48,825 nucleotides of DNA from positions 20,088-68,912 of the forward strand of contig DIWM01000048.1 in NCBI GenBank assembly GCA_002428485.1. The letters run 5' to 3'. A program made the translations under genes and the position numbers. Source of the stretch: Deltaproteobacteria bacterium UBA6106. Lineage in GTDB: Bacteria; Desulfobacterota; Syntrophorhabdia; Syntrophorhabdales; Syntrophorhabdaceae. Shown piece by piece: positions 32,785 through 40,855 of this stretch; positions within the stretch are counted from its first letter, which is position 1; each line of letters starts with the position of its first letter. The notes under the pieces are model-generated. The model was not told the origin of the DNA and did not search any database. It was given only the letters and a program-made list of their open reading frames with translations.

Positions 32785-34071
32785 TTAAAGAAGGACATGG
32801 TAGATCTCGTAGGCCTTTTTCGTCAGGTCTTCCCTGAGTTTCGGGTCTGCAATATTAATAAGCGCCTTCATTCTTTCACGTACCGTTTTGCCTTTTAAAG
32901 CAGCTATCCCGAAGTCGGTCACAACATAGTCAACGTCATTCCGCGATGTCGTCACGGCAGCGCCTGTCTTCAATACAGGCACAATTCTCGATACCCCGCC
33001 CTTAGCAGAGCTTGGCATGGCAATGATCGCCTTGCCTCCCTGCGACATGCGAGCACCTCTGACAAAATCAACCTGGCCCCCGACGCCGCTGAACTGTTTC
33101 GGGCCCAGCGTATCGGCGCATACCTGCCCGAGCAGATCCACCTCAAGGGCAGAATTGATGGCAACCATCTTTTTATTTTGCGCCACTATATAAGGGTTAT
33201 TTGTGTAATCAACGGTTCTCATCTCAATGATCGGGTTATCATCCACCCAGTCGTAAAATTCGCGGGAGCCCATGAGGAAGTTGATAATGATCTTTCCCTT
33301 GTGAAGCGTCTTTTGCCTTCCTGTTATAACGCCCTTCTCGACAAGGTTTTTTACACCATCCGACACCATCTCCGAGTGAATGCCAAGATCCTTGAAATTG
33401 GTGAGGTTCTTGAGGACGGCATCGGGGATTCCGCCGATGCCGAGCTGGAGGGTGCAACCATCTTCGATAAGCTCTGCGGCATGCCTTCCTATGTTTTCCT
33501 CGATCGCTGTCAGCTTGCCGTTCTTCAGTTCATGGATGGGCATGTTCACTTCCACAAAACAGTCGATCTGCGAGACATGGATGAATGAATCGCCGTGCGT
33601 CCTCGGCATGGTTGGATTTACCTCTGCCATGACCGTCCGAGCGCACTCTACTGCCTTTTTTGTATAATCAACTGAAACGCCAAGGCTGCAGAACCCTTTT
33701 TTATCGGGAGGAGATACGGTCACCATGGCCACATCTACCGGGAGAACGGTTTCAAAAAGAAAGGGTATTTCACTAAAAAAGTACGGAATATAATCAGCCC
33801 TGTTTTCCCAGATCGCTTCCCTCGTCGGCCCTCCTGTAAAAAGCGCAACATGGCGGAAGCTTCCCGCATATTCAGGCTTGCAATAGAGGGCTTCCCCCAT
33901 AGGAACCATATGAACGATCTCCACTTCCTTAAGCTCATCCACTCTCTGCATAAGCGCACCGGGAAGGACCAGAGGCTCTCCGGCTGCATGTGAGAATACA
34001 ATTCTATCGCCTGGTTTTACCCTTTTAACCGCCTCTTCGGCAGTGCAGATCTTCTCGCCATAATGTTCCAT
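32785..34071 (-). CDS. Acetyl-CoA hydrolase/4-hydroxybutyrate CoA-transferase family
   Basis: A 428-aa member of the family I CoA-transferase group that includes AbfT/Cat1/Cat2, which moves CoA from acetyl- or butyryl-CoA to 4-hydroxybutyrate or a related acid. Features are the N-terminal AVKRVKPGDRIVFSHAAGEP, LQLGIGGIPDAVL, the HSEMVSDG segment carrying the catalytic Glu, and GVGGQVDFVRGA. The length is normal. It starts in a TAATG overlap with the small cysteine-rich gene and lies in one operon with the vinylacetyl-CoA isomerase/dehydratase, which supports 4-hydroxybutyrate as the substrate. It is cytoplasmic. Confidence 0.85.
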   Translation of the reverse strand: MEHYGEKICTAEEAVKRVKPGDRIVFSHAAGEPLVLPGALMQRVDELKEVEIVHMVPMGEALYCKPEYAGSFRHVALFTGGPTREAIWENRADYIPYFFSEIPFLFETVLPVDVAMVTVSPPDKKGFCSLGVSVDYTKKAVECARTVMAEVNPTMPRTHGDSFIHVSQIDCFVEVNMPIHELKNGKLTAIEENIGRHAAELIEDGCTLQLGIGGIPDAVLKNLTNFKDLGIHSEMVSDGVKNLVEKGVITGRQKTLHKGKIIINFLMGSREFYDWVDDNPIIEMRTVDYTNNPYIVAQNKKMVAINSALEVDLLGQVCADTLGPKQFSGVGGQVDFVRGARMSQGGKAIIAMPSSAKGGVSRIVPVLKTGAAVTTSRNDVDYVVTDFGIAALKGKTVRERMKALINIADPKLREDLTKKAYEIYHVLL

Positions 34072-34310
34072 TACTTTCCTCCTCTGTCAACGCGACGATT
34101 CTCTTGTTCAAATACCTCACGCACAAGTAGATCTAACCTCTTTTGTGTATTATCTGTTTTCGTCTTTTTCGTCATACACATCCTTGAACATCCATTGATG
34201 CATATAAGCACATCGTCATCTGTATCGTTTGCAATCCTTTCAATAGCCTTTCTTATCTTTCTCGGGTCCACCTCGGGGTTACAGTTGCCGCAGTATTTAA
34301 CGAGCCCCAT
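34071..34310 (-). CDS. Small cysteine-rich protein (possible Fe-S/thioredoxin-like)
   Basis: The 79-aa protein has four or five cysteines in two groups: YCGNCNPEVD (residues 6-15) and INGCSRMCM (about 38-46). This CxxC...CxxxC pattern resembles small thioredoxin-fold [2Fe-2S]-like proteins that have CGGCNP and GC...C motifs. The C-terminus is basic. It lies between the dehydratase and CoA-transferase genes and overlaps the latter (TAATG), so it is translated with them. A role as an electron carrier or as a maturation factor for the iron-sulfur flavoenzyme is possible but unproven. Confidence 0.7.
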   Translation of the reverse strand: MGLVKYCGNCNPEVDPRKIRKAIERIANDTDDDVLICINGCSRMCMTKKTKTDNTQKRLDLLVREVFEQENRRVDRGGK

Positions 34311-34334
34311 GGATCGACCCGGACATATACCGCT

Positions 34335-35792
34335 TCATCCCTTCTTGATGCCTGCCAGCTCTTCTGCCAGCTCAGCCTTATAATCGAAGTTTGCCAGCCT
34401 CCCTATCATGATCTTCTGCGCCTGAGGAGAGCCTGCTCCGTGCAGAGACTCCGTAAGATAGCCTACTGCACCCATCCCGAGTGTAAGGTTCTCTATCAAC
34501 CTTTGCATCCTGCACCTGTCCTCTGTGCTGTATTCCGTTGCACTCTTGAAATACTTCTCAAGATAGGGGCTTATTTCCGGGTTCTTGAAATCCTGTTCTC
34601 CCGGCAAGGTCACTACAAGCCCTCCTGCTATGTCCTGTGCCAGCCTGGCGATCAGATACGGGAAATGGGTCACATGGAGTTTACATACATTAGCCAGCAT
34701 CATATCTATAAGATAGGTACCTGAACTTGTGGGTTTCCCTTCAGCAGAACACGCCACGCCGCAGGAATAGATCGTTTCGTTCATGTGGGTCATCTCTACC
34801 AGTTTATCTTTCACATGTGAAGCCTTGTCAATACCCTGGATCTTCGCTATTGCCTGGGCAGCCCCTATCAGGACATCTCCTACCCCGCTTTTACACCCGC
34901 CGTAGCTTTCCCTGTGGTATCCGGCAAAACGCTCTACGAGCGCCCCTGAGTGCTGATACTCACCGCACATAAAAACCCTTTCCCAGGGCACGAATACGTC
35001 ATCAAAGACGATTAGCGCCTCCTGGCCTCCAAACTTAGCATTCCCTACATCGATGTTGCCCTCTTCGAGCCTTCTCGTATCGCATGACTGCCTTCCATAG
35101 ACATAGAATACGCCCTGGGCATCGGCCGGCACGGCAAAACAAAGGGCGTAATCTTTATCCGCTTCCCGCATAGTCTGGGTGGGCATAACAAGTATCTCGT
35201 GGGAATTTACCGCCCCTGTCTGGTGCGCCTTAGCGCCCCTGACCACGATTCCATTAGGCTTTCTTTCTACAACGTGGACGAACAGATCAGGGTCCTTCTG
35301 GGCTGAAGGTGCAAGCTTTCTATCTCCTTTCGTGTCCGTCATAGCGCCGTCTGCGACAAGATCATTTTCCTGCACATACTCAAGGTATGCCCGGAACCTT
35401 TTGTTGTAATCTGTCCCACATTCCTGGTCCATCTCATAGGTTACAGAGTCAACTGCGTTAAATCCATCAAAGCCCACACAGCGCTGAAAGCAGCAACCGG
35501 TCTTTTGCCCCAGCATCCTCTGCATCTTCACCTTTTTTATAAGATCTTCGGCGCTCTGATGGAGATGGGTAAATCGGTTGATCTTTTTTCCCGTAAGGCT
35601 TGATGTTGCTGTTAGGAGTTCCTCGTATTCTGGATAACCGCTCAGTTCATATGTCATTGCGCAGGAATTTATCGAAGGACGTATTATGGGGTGATCAACA
35701 TAATTATCTATCAGCTTGCCGCCAAGGAATACGCGCTTTTTGACCTTTCTCAAACTTTCGATGTATTCTTCAGAAGATTTCATAAGTGCCAT
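34335..35792 (-). CDS. abfD: 4-hydroxybutyryl-CoA dehydratase / vinylacetyl-CoA delta-isomerase
   Basis: A 485-aa flavoprotein of the HpaB/AbfD family that turns 4-hydroxybutyryl-CoA into crotonyl-CoA through a radical mechanism. The [4Fe-4S] ligands of AbfD (Cys99, Cys103, His292, Cys299 in Clostridium) have clear counterparts: CCFQRCVG (Cys101 and Cys105) and GYHRESYGGC (His293 and Cys300). Their presence argues for a true dehydratase over a flavin-only HpaB monooxygenase. GGAGG lies six bases before the ATG. A sigma54 promoter is 37 bp upstream. With the CoA-transferase it would feed 4-hydroxybutyrate (from GABA, succinate semialdehyde or polymer breakdown) into the butyrate/beta-oxidation route. 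Confidence 0.9.
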   Translation of the reverse strand: MALMKSSEEYIESLRKVKKRVFLGGKLIDNYVDHPIIRPSINSCAMTYELSGYPEYEELLTATSSLTGKKINRFTHLHQSAEDLIKKVKMQRMLGQKTGCCFQRCVGFDGFNAVDSVTYEMDQECGTDYNKRFRAYLEYVQENDLVADGAMTDTKGDRKLAPSAQKDPDLFVHVVERKPNGIVVRGAKAHQTGAVNSHEILVMPTQTMREADKDYALCFAVPADAQGVFYVYGRQSCDTRRLEEGNIDVGNAKFGGQEALIVFDDVFVPWERVFMCGEYQHSGALVERFAGYHRESYGGCKSGVGDVLIGAAQAIAKIQGIDKASHVKDKLVEMTHMNETIYSCGVACSAEGKPTSSGTYLIDMMLANVCKLHVTHFPYLIARLAQDIAGGLVVTLPGEQDFKNPEISPYLEKYFKSATEYSTEDRCRMQRLIENLTLGMGAVGYLTESLHGAGSPQAQKIMIGRLANFDYKAELAEELAGIKKG

Positions 35793-35828
35793 AATTTCCT
35801 CCTTTCATGGTTTTCTTATAGTAGGTAA

Positions 35829-35845
35829 AGCAATTTATGTGCCAC
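35829..35845 (-). promoter_or_regulatory. Sigma54 promoter of the dehydratase operon
   Basis: On the minus strand, G-TGGCAC-ATAAA-TTGC-T matches the -24/-12 consensus TGGCAC-N5-TTGC exactly, with correct spacing. It ends 37 bp before the start codon at 35792. Confidence 0.85.
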
Positions 35846-35853
35846 TATGAAGA

Positions 35854-35885
35854 CCGTCAGGCGTGAGGCGTCAGGCGTGAGGCGA
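35854..35885. repeat. Tandem GTCAGGCGTGAGGC repeat
   Basis: CGTCAGGCGTGAGG words stand in tandem between the sigma54 promoter and its upstream site. The 18-base sequence starting at 35854 recurs exactly at 46739-46756. The remainder of this 307-bp gap holds the promoter, the palindrome at 36025 and no gene. Confidence 0.7.
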
Positions 35886-36024
35886 AAAAAATATAAAATT
35901 TATAACACGATGAATTGACTGGATATTTGTAATAACCGGCAGCAGAATGATCTTCTTTCTTTCGTGACAATTTCTGTCCTGTACGGCATTCCGCACACCA
36001 TGCTATGCAAAGATGGATTGCGTC

Positions 36025-36040
36025 GATGCAACTTTGCATC
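36025..36040. promoter_or_regulatory. Predicted sigma54-activator site (16-bp palindrome)
   Basis: GATGCAACTTTGCATC is a near-perfect palindrome about 180 bp upstream of the -24 element of the dehydratase promoter. It differs by two central bases from the palindrome at 40821-40836 before livK. A weaker related stretch (TGCAAAGATGGATTGCG) lies just upstream, at 36006-36022. Confidence 0.65.
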
Positions 36041-36099
36041 AGCACGAGCTTTAAAGAGGGCATTTGTCCCTTTTATGTTGCGATATACGATGTGTTTAT

Positions 36100-36810
36100 T
36101 TACACTGCAAGATACTGTTTCTTGATCGCGTCATCCCCTTTAAAGGTCTCGATATCGGATTCATACCTGATATGCCCCTTATCGATGATGGCAACGCGGT
36201 CTGAAACAGCCATGGCGAACTTGATATTCTGCTCTGACAGGAGGATTGTCGTCCCTACCTCCTTCAGTTTGAGGACAAGGTCTTTCAGTGTCTTGACCAT
36301 AACGGGGCTTAAACCCTCGGTAGGCTCATCAAGGAGAAGCACCAGGGGATTTCCCATGAGGGTTCTCGCTATGGTAAGCATCTGCTGCTCGCCGCCCGAT
36401 AAGGTTCCGCCCGGCCGCGATTGAAAATCCTTCAATACAGGGAAAAAATCATAGACAAGATCAAGGTTCCATATTCCTTTTCTTCCCTTGCCCATTGTCG
36501 TGCCAAGGGTCAGATTCTCTTTCACTGTGAGAGGCCCGAATATCTTACGGTCCTCTGGTACAAGACCGAGGCCAAGGCGCGCGGTCTTATACGGCTTCAT
36601 CCCGGTAATATCTTGTCCCTTGAAATAAACCTTCCCTCTTTTCGGCACAACGTCCATAACGAGGGTTTTGAAGGTTGTGCTCTTGCCGGCGCCATTCCGC
36701 CCCATGAGGCAGAGCGTCTCACCTTCACGTACCGCAAAACTGACGTCGAACAATATATGGCTTTTGCCGTAATAGGAGTTTATTGATTCTACAACAAGGA
36801 TATCGGCCAT
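36100..36810 (-). CDS. livF: Branched-chain amino acid-type ABC transporter ATPase LivF
   Basis: A 236-aa ATPase: Walker A GRNGAGKST, Q-loop LVPEDRKIF, signature LSGGEQQM and Walker B LLLDEPTEGL, then LLSEQN at the H-loop position, where LivF proteins have Q. SINSYYGKSH at the start is the LivF pattern. The frame is open 11 codons upstream, but ATG at 36810 has AGAGGTG eight bases before it and lies just after the livG stop, so it is preferred. Last gene of the livKHMGF operon. Confidence 0.92.
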   Translation of the reverse strand: MADILVVESINSYYGKSHILFDVSFAVREGETLCLMGRNGAGKSTTFKTLVMDVVPKRGKVYFKGQDITGMKPYKTARLGLGLVPEDRKIFGPLTVKENLTLGTTMGKGRKGIWNLDLVYDFFPVLKDFQSRPGGTLSGGEQQMLTIARTLMGNPLVLLLDEPTEGLSPVMVKTLKDLVLKLKEVGTTILLSEQNIKFAMAVSDRVAIIDKGHIRYESDIETFKGDDAIKKQYLAV

Positions 36811-36811
36811 T

Positions 36812-37567
36812 TCACAGCACCTCTTTTCCAAGATAGGCTTCAATTACCGTCTCATGATTGCGTATGTAATCCGGCGGGCCTTCGGCAATAAGCTGGCCCT
36901 GCACAAGGACCCTGATGATCTCCGCAATGCCAAAGACCATATCCATATCGTGTTCAATAAAGATCGTCGTCAACTGGAAAAACTCGTGAAGTTCTTTCAG
37001 GAGGCCCATCATCTTTATCCTTTCATCAGGGGCCATCCCGGCAGTCGGCTCATCAAGGAGCAGTATCCTGGGCTGCAATGTCAGGGCTATCGCTATATCG
37101 AGAACCTTCATGTCGCCGTGGGATAATTCCGAGGCCTTCAGATCCTTACAATTATAAAGCCCTATTTTATTAAGGATGAATTCTGTATGTTCGCGGGCAT
37201 CTTTAAAGACCATTTTATTAATAAAGATCTTCCCATTTTTCTGGAAATGTGCAAGCGATGCCAGGTATATGTTATCAAAAACAGACTCTTCCAGGAAGAC
37301 GCTCGCCACCTGGAATGCCCGCACCATCCCGAGTTTAACGATATTCTCAGGTCTTGCCTTCGTTATGTCCTGACCTTCATATGTCACGGTACCGTCGTCA
37401 GAAGGAATGAAACCTGTTATCAGGTTAAAAAAGGTCGTCTTTCCAGCCCCGTTAGGCCCGATGATCGCTGACATCTCACCCTTCCTGAAGCCGATATTCA
37501 CATGGTTGGTCACATGAATGCCGCCAAAATGCTTGTCAAGGTTTTTAATTTCCAGAATTGCAGACAA
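36812..37567 (-). CDS. livG: Branched-chain amino acid-type ABC transporter ATPase LivG
   Basis: A roughly 251-aa ATPase with Walker A GPNGAGKTT, LSHGDMKVLDIAIAL at the signature (SHGD in place of SGGQ, common in LivG), Walker B LLLDEPTAGM, FIEHDMD for the H-loop and the typical C-terminal EAYLG. An ATG seven codons upstream (37588) would overlap livM by 44 bp. TTG at 37567 has AGGAG nearby and still overlaps by 23 bp; it is chosen with moderate certainty. Confidence 0.9.
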   Translation of the reverse strand: MSAILEIKNLDKHFGGIHVTNHVNIGFRKGEMSAIIGPNGAGKTTFFNLITGFIPSDDGTVTYEGQDITKARPENIVKLGMVRAFQVASVFLEESVFDNIYLASLAHFQKNGKIFINKMVFKDAREHTEFILNKIGLYNCKDLKASELSHGDMKVLDIAIALTLQPRILLLDEPTAGMAPDERIKMMGLLKELHEFFQLTTIFIEHDMDMVFGIAEIIRVLVQGQLIAEGPPDYIRNHETVIEAYLGKEVL

Positions 37568-38516
37568 CCTCTGTCTCCTTTTCCTCATTGTTTTTGCTGC
37601 TGCTGAACTTTCTTATCCCCAAAACGCCATTCGGGAACAAAAGGACAACGATAAGCACTACAACACCGATATAGAATGACCAGTACTCCGTGTATTTCCC
37701 TACTACCTCTTCCAATCCCGTGAGTATCCCTGCGCCTACAACGGGGCCAAAAAATGTGCCCATGCCGCCTATGGTCGCCATGAGTATCGCATTTCCTGAT
37801 GTCGGCCAGTGCAGCATATCAGGATGGATGCTCCCGTCAAGGCCGGCATAGAGCCCGCCGGCTATGCCTGCGAAGAAGGCCGATATGACAAACGCCTTCA
37901 ATTGGTTCTTGTATACGTTCAATCCAAGGAATGTGACCCTCTGCGGATTCTGCCTGATGCTGTTGAGGACAGTGCCGAAGGGGGATCTCCTGATCCTCCA
38001 CAGGATATATATACAGATAGTTACCACTATGAAGCTGAAGAGATAGTATTTCGTTACGCCTCCGGCGAGGATCTCAGGCTTTGCTATTGCCTGGATGCCG
38101 TCATCTCCACCCGTGAAGTGATAGAGCTTGAAGGTCAGGCCCCACACCAGTTGAGCAAAGGCCAGCGTCAGCATGGTAAAATATATGCCTGTTAATCTCA
38201 GCGTTAAAAGTCCGATGAAAAAAGAGACGAATGCCGATCCCACTGCACCCAGAACGATATAAAGGAGAAACAATTCCGGGCTCGTTGCTTTAACAAGCAT
38301 GCCGGTAATATATGCTCCGATCCCATAAAAGAGCGCATGCCCGAAGGATACGAGGCCTGTTGTGCCATACAAAAGATTAAATGCAACGGCATAAAGGCTG
38401 AAGATAATGATCCTTGCGACAAGGTGGATGTAGTGGGTGCCGGGATTGACAACAAGTATCCCGAGAAAGAACACAAAATAAACGATCCACGGCAGATAAT
38501 CTTTTATCTTTTTCAA
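37545..38516 (-). CDS. livM: Branched-chain amino acid-type ABC transporter permease LivM
   Basis: A 323-aa permease with about eight to nine hydrophobic segments. It contains YGTTGLVSFGHALFYGIGAY and GGMGTFFGPVVGAGILTGLEE, the LivM family signatures. The C-terminus is polar and acidic, then NSGN. It lies four bases after livH and overlaps livG. It forms the membrane channel with LivH. Confidence 0.92.
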   Translation of the reverse strand: MKKIKDYLPWIVYFVFFLGILVVNPGTHYIHLVARIIIFSLYAVAFNLLYGTTGLVSFGHALFYGIGAYITGMLVKATSPELFLLYIVLGAVGSAFVSFFIGLLTLRLTGIYFTMLTLAFAQLVWGLTFKLYHFTGGDDGIQAIAKPEILAGGVTKYYLFSFIVVTICIYILWRIRRSPFGTVLNSIRQNPQRVTFLGLNVYKNQLKAFVISAFFAGIAGGLYAGLDGSIHPDMLHWPTSGNAILMATIGGMGTFFGPVVGAGILTGLEEVVGKYTEYWSFYIGVVVLIVVLLFPNGVLGIRKFSSSKNNEEKETEVVCNSGN

Positions 38517-38520
38517 GGCG

Positions 38521-39405
38521 CTATTTCCTCCCTACCGCTTTCTTCGCAAGAAGCCCTTCAGGTTTTACGATCAAGACGATGATCATAACGACAAAGGTCA
38601 GAACCGTTGCCAGTTCCGGCATCCACAGGATCCCGAAAGCCAGGACCTCTCCTATGATGAGCGCGCCAAGAAGAGCGCCCCAGAAATTACCGAACCCCCC
38701 GATCACCACCACGATCATCGAGTCGATAATGAATTCGACGCCCGCGCCGGGAGTAACGGTTCTCAGCGGCGCCGCCAGCACGCCGGCAAGGCCGCCCATT
38801 GCCGTGGCAACGCCGAATACAACCGTCATGATCATGGGGACGTTTGTCCCCAGAAGGCCAAGCATGATCCTGTCAAGGGATGATGCCCTGACCATCTTGC
38901 CCGTGTCGGTCTTTGTAAGAACATACCACGCGAAGAGGACAACAAGCAGGCCTACAATAATGATGAAGATGTTATAAACCGGAACCGTTACTGTTCCTAT
39001 GTTCAGAGAACCTGCAAGGGAAGCAGGCTTAGGTATGGTCTTGTATTCAGTACCCCAGATAAATTTTACCACGTCGTCGAGGATAAGGATGAACGCGAAG
39101 GTCATAAGCAACTGGAAAGCCCCTTCCTGCGCCCGGCCGTAGATGCGCCTGAGGAAAAGAAATTCGATCACCATCCCCACTATCCCCGCGCCGACAGCTC
39201 CAACGAGCAGACCTACCCAGAAGTTATCGAACAACTGCATGAGCTGATAGGCGAAATAGGTGCCAAGGAGATAGAATGAACCGTGGGCGAAGTTCAGGAC
39301 GTTCACTACCCCGAAGATCAGGGTAAGGCCGCTGGAGATGAGGAAGAGCAACATGGCAGTGGAAAGCCCGCTTAAAAACTGCGCGATGAAAGTATTGATA
39401 TCCAT
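38521..39405 (-). CDS. livH: Branched-chain amino acid-type ABC transporter permease LivH
   Basis: A 294-aa permease with about eight membrane segments. LTLIFGVVNVLNFAHGSFYLLGTYFA near the N-terminus and VVVIGGFGNFWGALLGALIIGE toward the end are LivH hallmarks. It follows livK by 27 bp and precedes livM by 4 bp. Confidence 0.92.
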   Translation of the reverse strand: MDINTFIAQFLSGLSTAMLLFLISSGLTLIFGVVNVLNFAHGSFYLLGTYFAYQLMQLFDNFWVGLLVGAVGAGIVGMVIEFLFLRRIYGRAQEGAFQLLMTFAFILILDDVVKFIWGTEYKTIPKPASLAGSLNIGTVTVPVYNIFIIIVGLLVVLFAWYVLTKTDTGKMVRASSLDRIMLGLLGTNVPMIMTVVFGVATAMGGLAGVLAAPLRTVTPGAGVEFIIDSMIVVVIGGFGNFWGALLGALIIGEVLAFGILWMPELATVLTFVVMIIVLIVKPEGLLAKKAVGRK

Positions 39406-39432
39406 ACCTAAGCCCTGCTCCCTTTACTAAGT

Positions 39433-40677
39433 TTATTTACCTTTTACCTTTGTCATATAGTCAATATATTCAAAGCTCGGCCACAGCTTGTCTGCCGGAT
39501 ATACCTTGAAATTGCCGAGCATGTATTTTGCCGGCGGGAACTTGTCGTTCTTTACCGTTGTACCGATGGCCTGGATCTGAACGATCTGGTGCGTCTTCGG
39601 GTCGATATAGGAGGTAAATCCCTGTGGATCTTCGGGGCAAGGGATCTTCATGCCTTCCATGGCCTTGACAAGTGCTTCCGTATCATTTGCGTTGCCGACC
39701 TTTCTTATCGCCTCGGCGACCATGTGGACACCCACATAGGCGCCTTCCGCTGCATATGACGGATACCTTCCGGCGGCCTTATAGAATTTTTCCACATAGG
39801 TCTTGTTTGCCGGTGTTTCAGGCCAATTGTTGTGATGCCGCGCGGACATGATGATCCCTGCGGGCATATCGGCGCCAAGTCCTGCAAGCGCTTCATAGTT
39901 TCCACCTGCATCGACGTGAAAATATTTCATCTTGCTGAAAAGACCGTAAGGTTTTGCCTGTTTGATAAATGCAACGGTGTCTCCGCCCCACATGCCGTTC
40001 ACAAGTATATCCGGGGCAGCCTTTATGATAGCCGTGATATAGGATGTATAATCAGGCTCATAAAGCTTTGGCCAGTATTCGCCGACGACCTGATATTTCA
40101 CGCCCAGCTTGTCGAGGCCCCATTTCAGCTCCATCCACTGGTCTCTCCCGTATGCATAGTCAGGGCCGATATAGGCGATCTTCTTCCAGTTCTTCACCTC
40201 GTCTTTCAGGTAGTATGCCCCTGCCATCATGGACTGGAATGTGTTGTTGCTGCTTCTGAAATAGTATTTCTGGAATTTGTTTGCAGTAAGGTCTGTTCCG
40301 GCGTGGTCAGTACCTACAAAGATAACCTTATGCTCTTTGCTCACTTCTGTAACGGCAAGGCCGATCGCTGTCGAGATGATACCGAAAAGGAATTTGCACT
40401 TTTCATCGGTGATATACCGTTTCGCCACGCTGACCGCATACTGGGGGTTCTTGTCGTCAGTGATAATTACATCCAGCTTGGCCCCGCCCGGTAATCCTTT
40501 GGCGTTAACCTCGTCAAGGGCGATCTTGATGGCAACTTCTGAGTCCTTGCCATACTGGCCTCCGCGGCCGGTCATGGTGTAGAGTGCGCCGATCTTGATC
40601 GTTTCAGCAGCCTGTACAATAGTAAAGGGGATCAGGATGGCAGCGATGATCAATAACGAAATAAGTCTATGCTTCAT
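39433..40677 (-). CDS. livK: Liv-type periplasmic substrate-binding protein
   Basis: A 414-aa Peripla_BP_6 protein with a Sec signal peptide (about 1-23, MKHRLISLLIIAAILIPF, cleavage near VQAAE). The mature part begins IKIGALYTMTGRGGQYGKDSEVAI, as in amide/urea/branched-chain and aromatic-acid binding proteins of this class. AGGAGG precedes the ATG. The ligand cannot be told from sequence. Shared sigma54 control with the 4-hydroxybutyryl-CoA enzymes suggests 4-hydroxybutyrate, GABA or a related acid rather than leucine. First gene of the liv operon. Confidence 0.88.
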   Translation of the reverse strand: MKHRLISLLIIAAILIPFTIVQAAETIKIGALYTMTGRGGQYGKDSEVAIKIALDEVNAKGLPGGAKLDVIITDDKNPQYAVSVAKRYITDEKCKFLFGIISTAIGLAVTEVSKEHKVIFVGTDHAGTDLTANKFQKYYFRSSNNTFQSMMAGAYYLKDEVKNWKKIAYIGPDYAYGRDQWMELKWGLDKLGVKYQVVGEYWPKLYEPDYTSYITAIIKAAPDILVNGMWGGDTVAFIKQAKPYGLFSKMKYFHVDAGGNYEALAGLGADMPAGIIMSARHHNNWPETPANKTYVEKFYKAAGRYPSYAAEGAYVGVHMVAEAIRKVGNANDTEALVKAMEGMKIPCPEDPQGFTSYIDPKTHQIVQIQAIGTTVKNDKFPPAKYMLGNFKVYPADKLWPSFEYIDYMTKVKGK

Positions 40678-40720
40678 ATAAACCTCCTTCTTATGATTTT
40701 TGATGTACGTTTATCATAAA

Positions 40721-40736
40721 GCAATTTATATGCCAT
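40721..40736 (-). promoter_or_regulatory. Sigma54 promoter of the liv operon
   Basis: On the minus strand, TGGCAT-ATAAA-TTGC-TTT matches the -24/-12 consensus with one change (T for C at the end of the -24 box). The spacer ATAAA is the same as in the dehydratase promoter. The livK start is 44 bp downstream. Confidence 0.8.
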
Positions 40737-40820
40737 AGCTTATAAATAATATTAAACATATAAAAATCCATTCTTTTCTCCAAGATACCTATTAAAAAAA
40801 TATCAAGCAGGCCGATATCT

Positions 40821-40848
40821 GATGCATATTTGCATCATTATGATGCAA
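40821..40848. promoter_or_regulatory. Predicted sigma54-activator site before livK
   Basis: The palindrome GATGCATATTTGCATC (40821-40836) is followed by a half-site GATGCAA (40842-40848). It lies about 86 bp upstream of the -24 element, between livK and the activator gene, and matches the palindrome at 36025-36040. Confidence 0.65.
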
Positions 40849-40855
40849 TAAGAAA

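Noticed and set aside
36812..37567. LivG signature SHGD as a defective ABC motif
   Set aside because: LSHGD-type signatures are common in LivG proteins, so this is not comparable with the PstB3 change.
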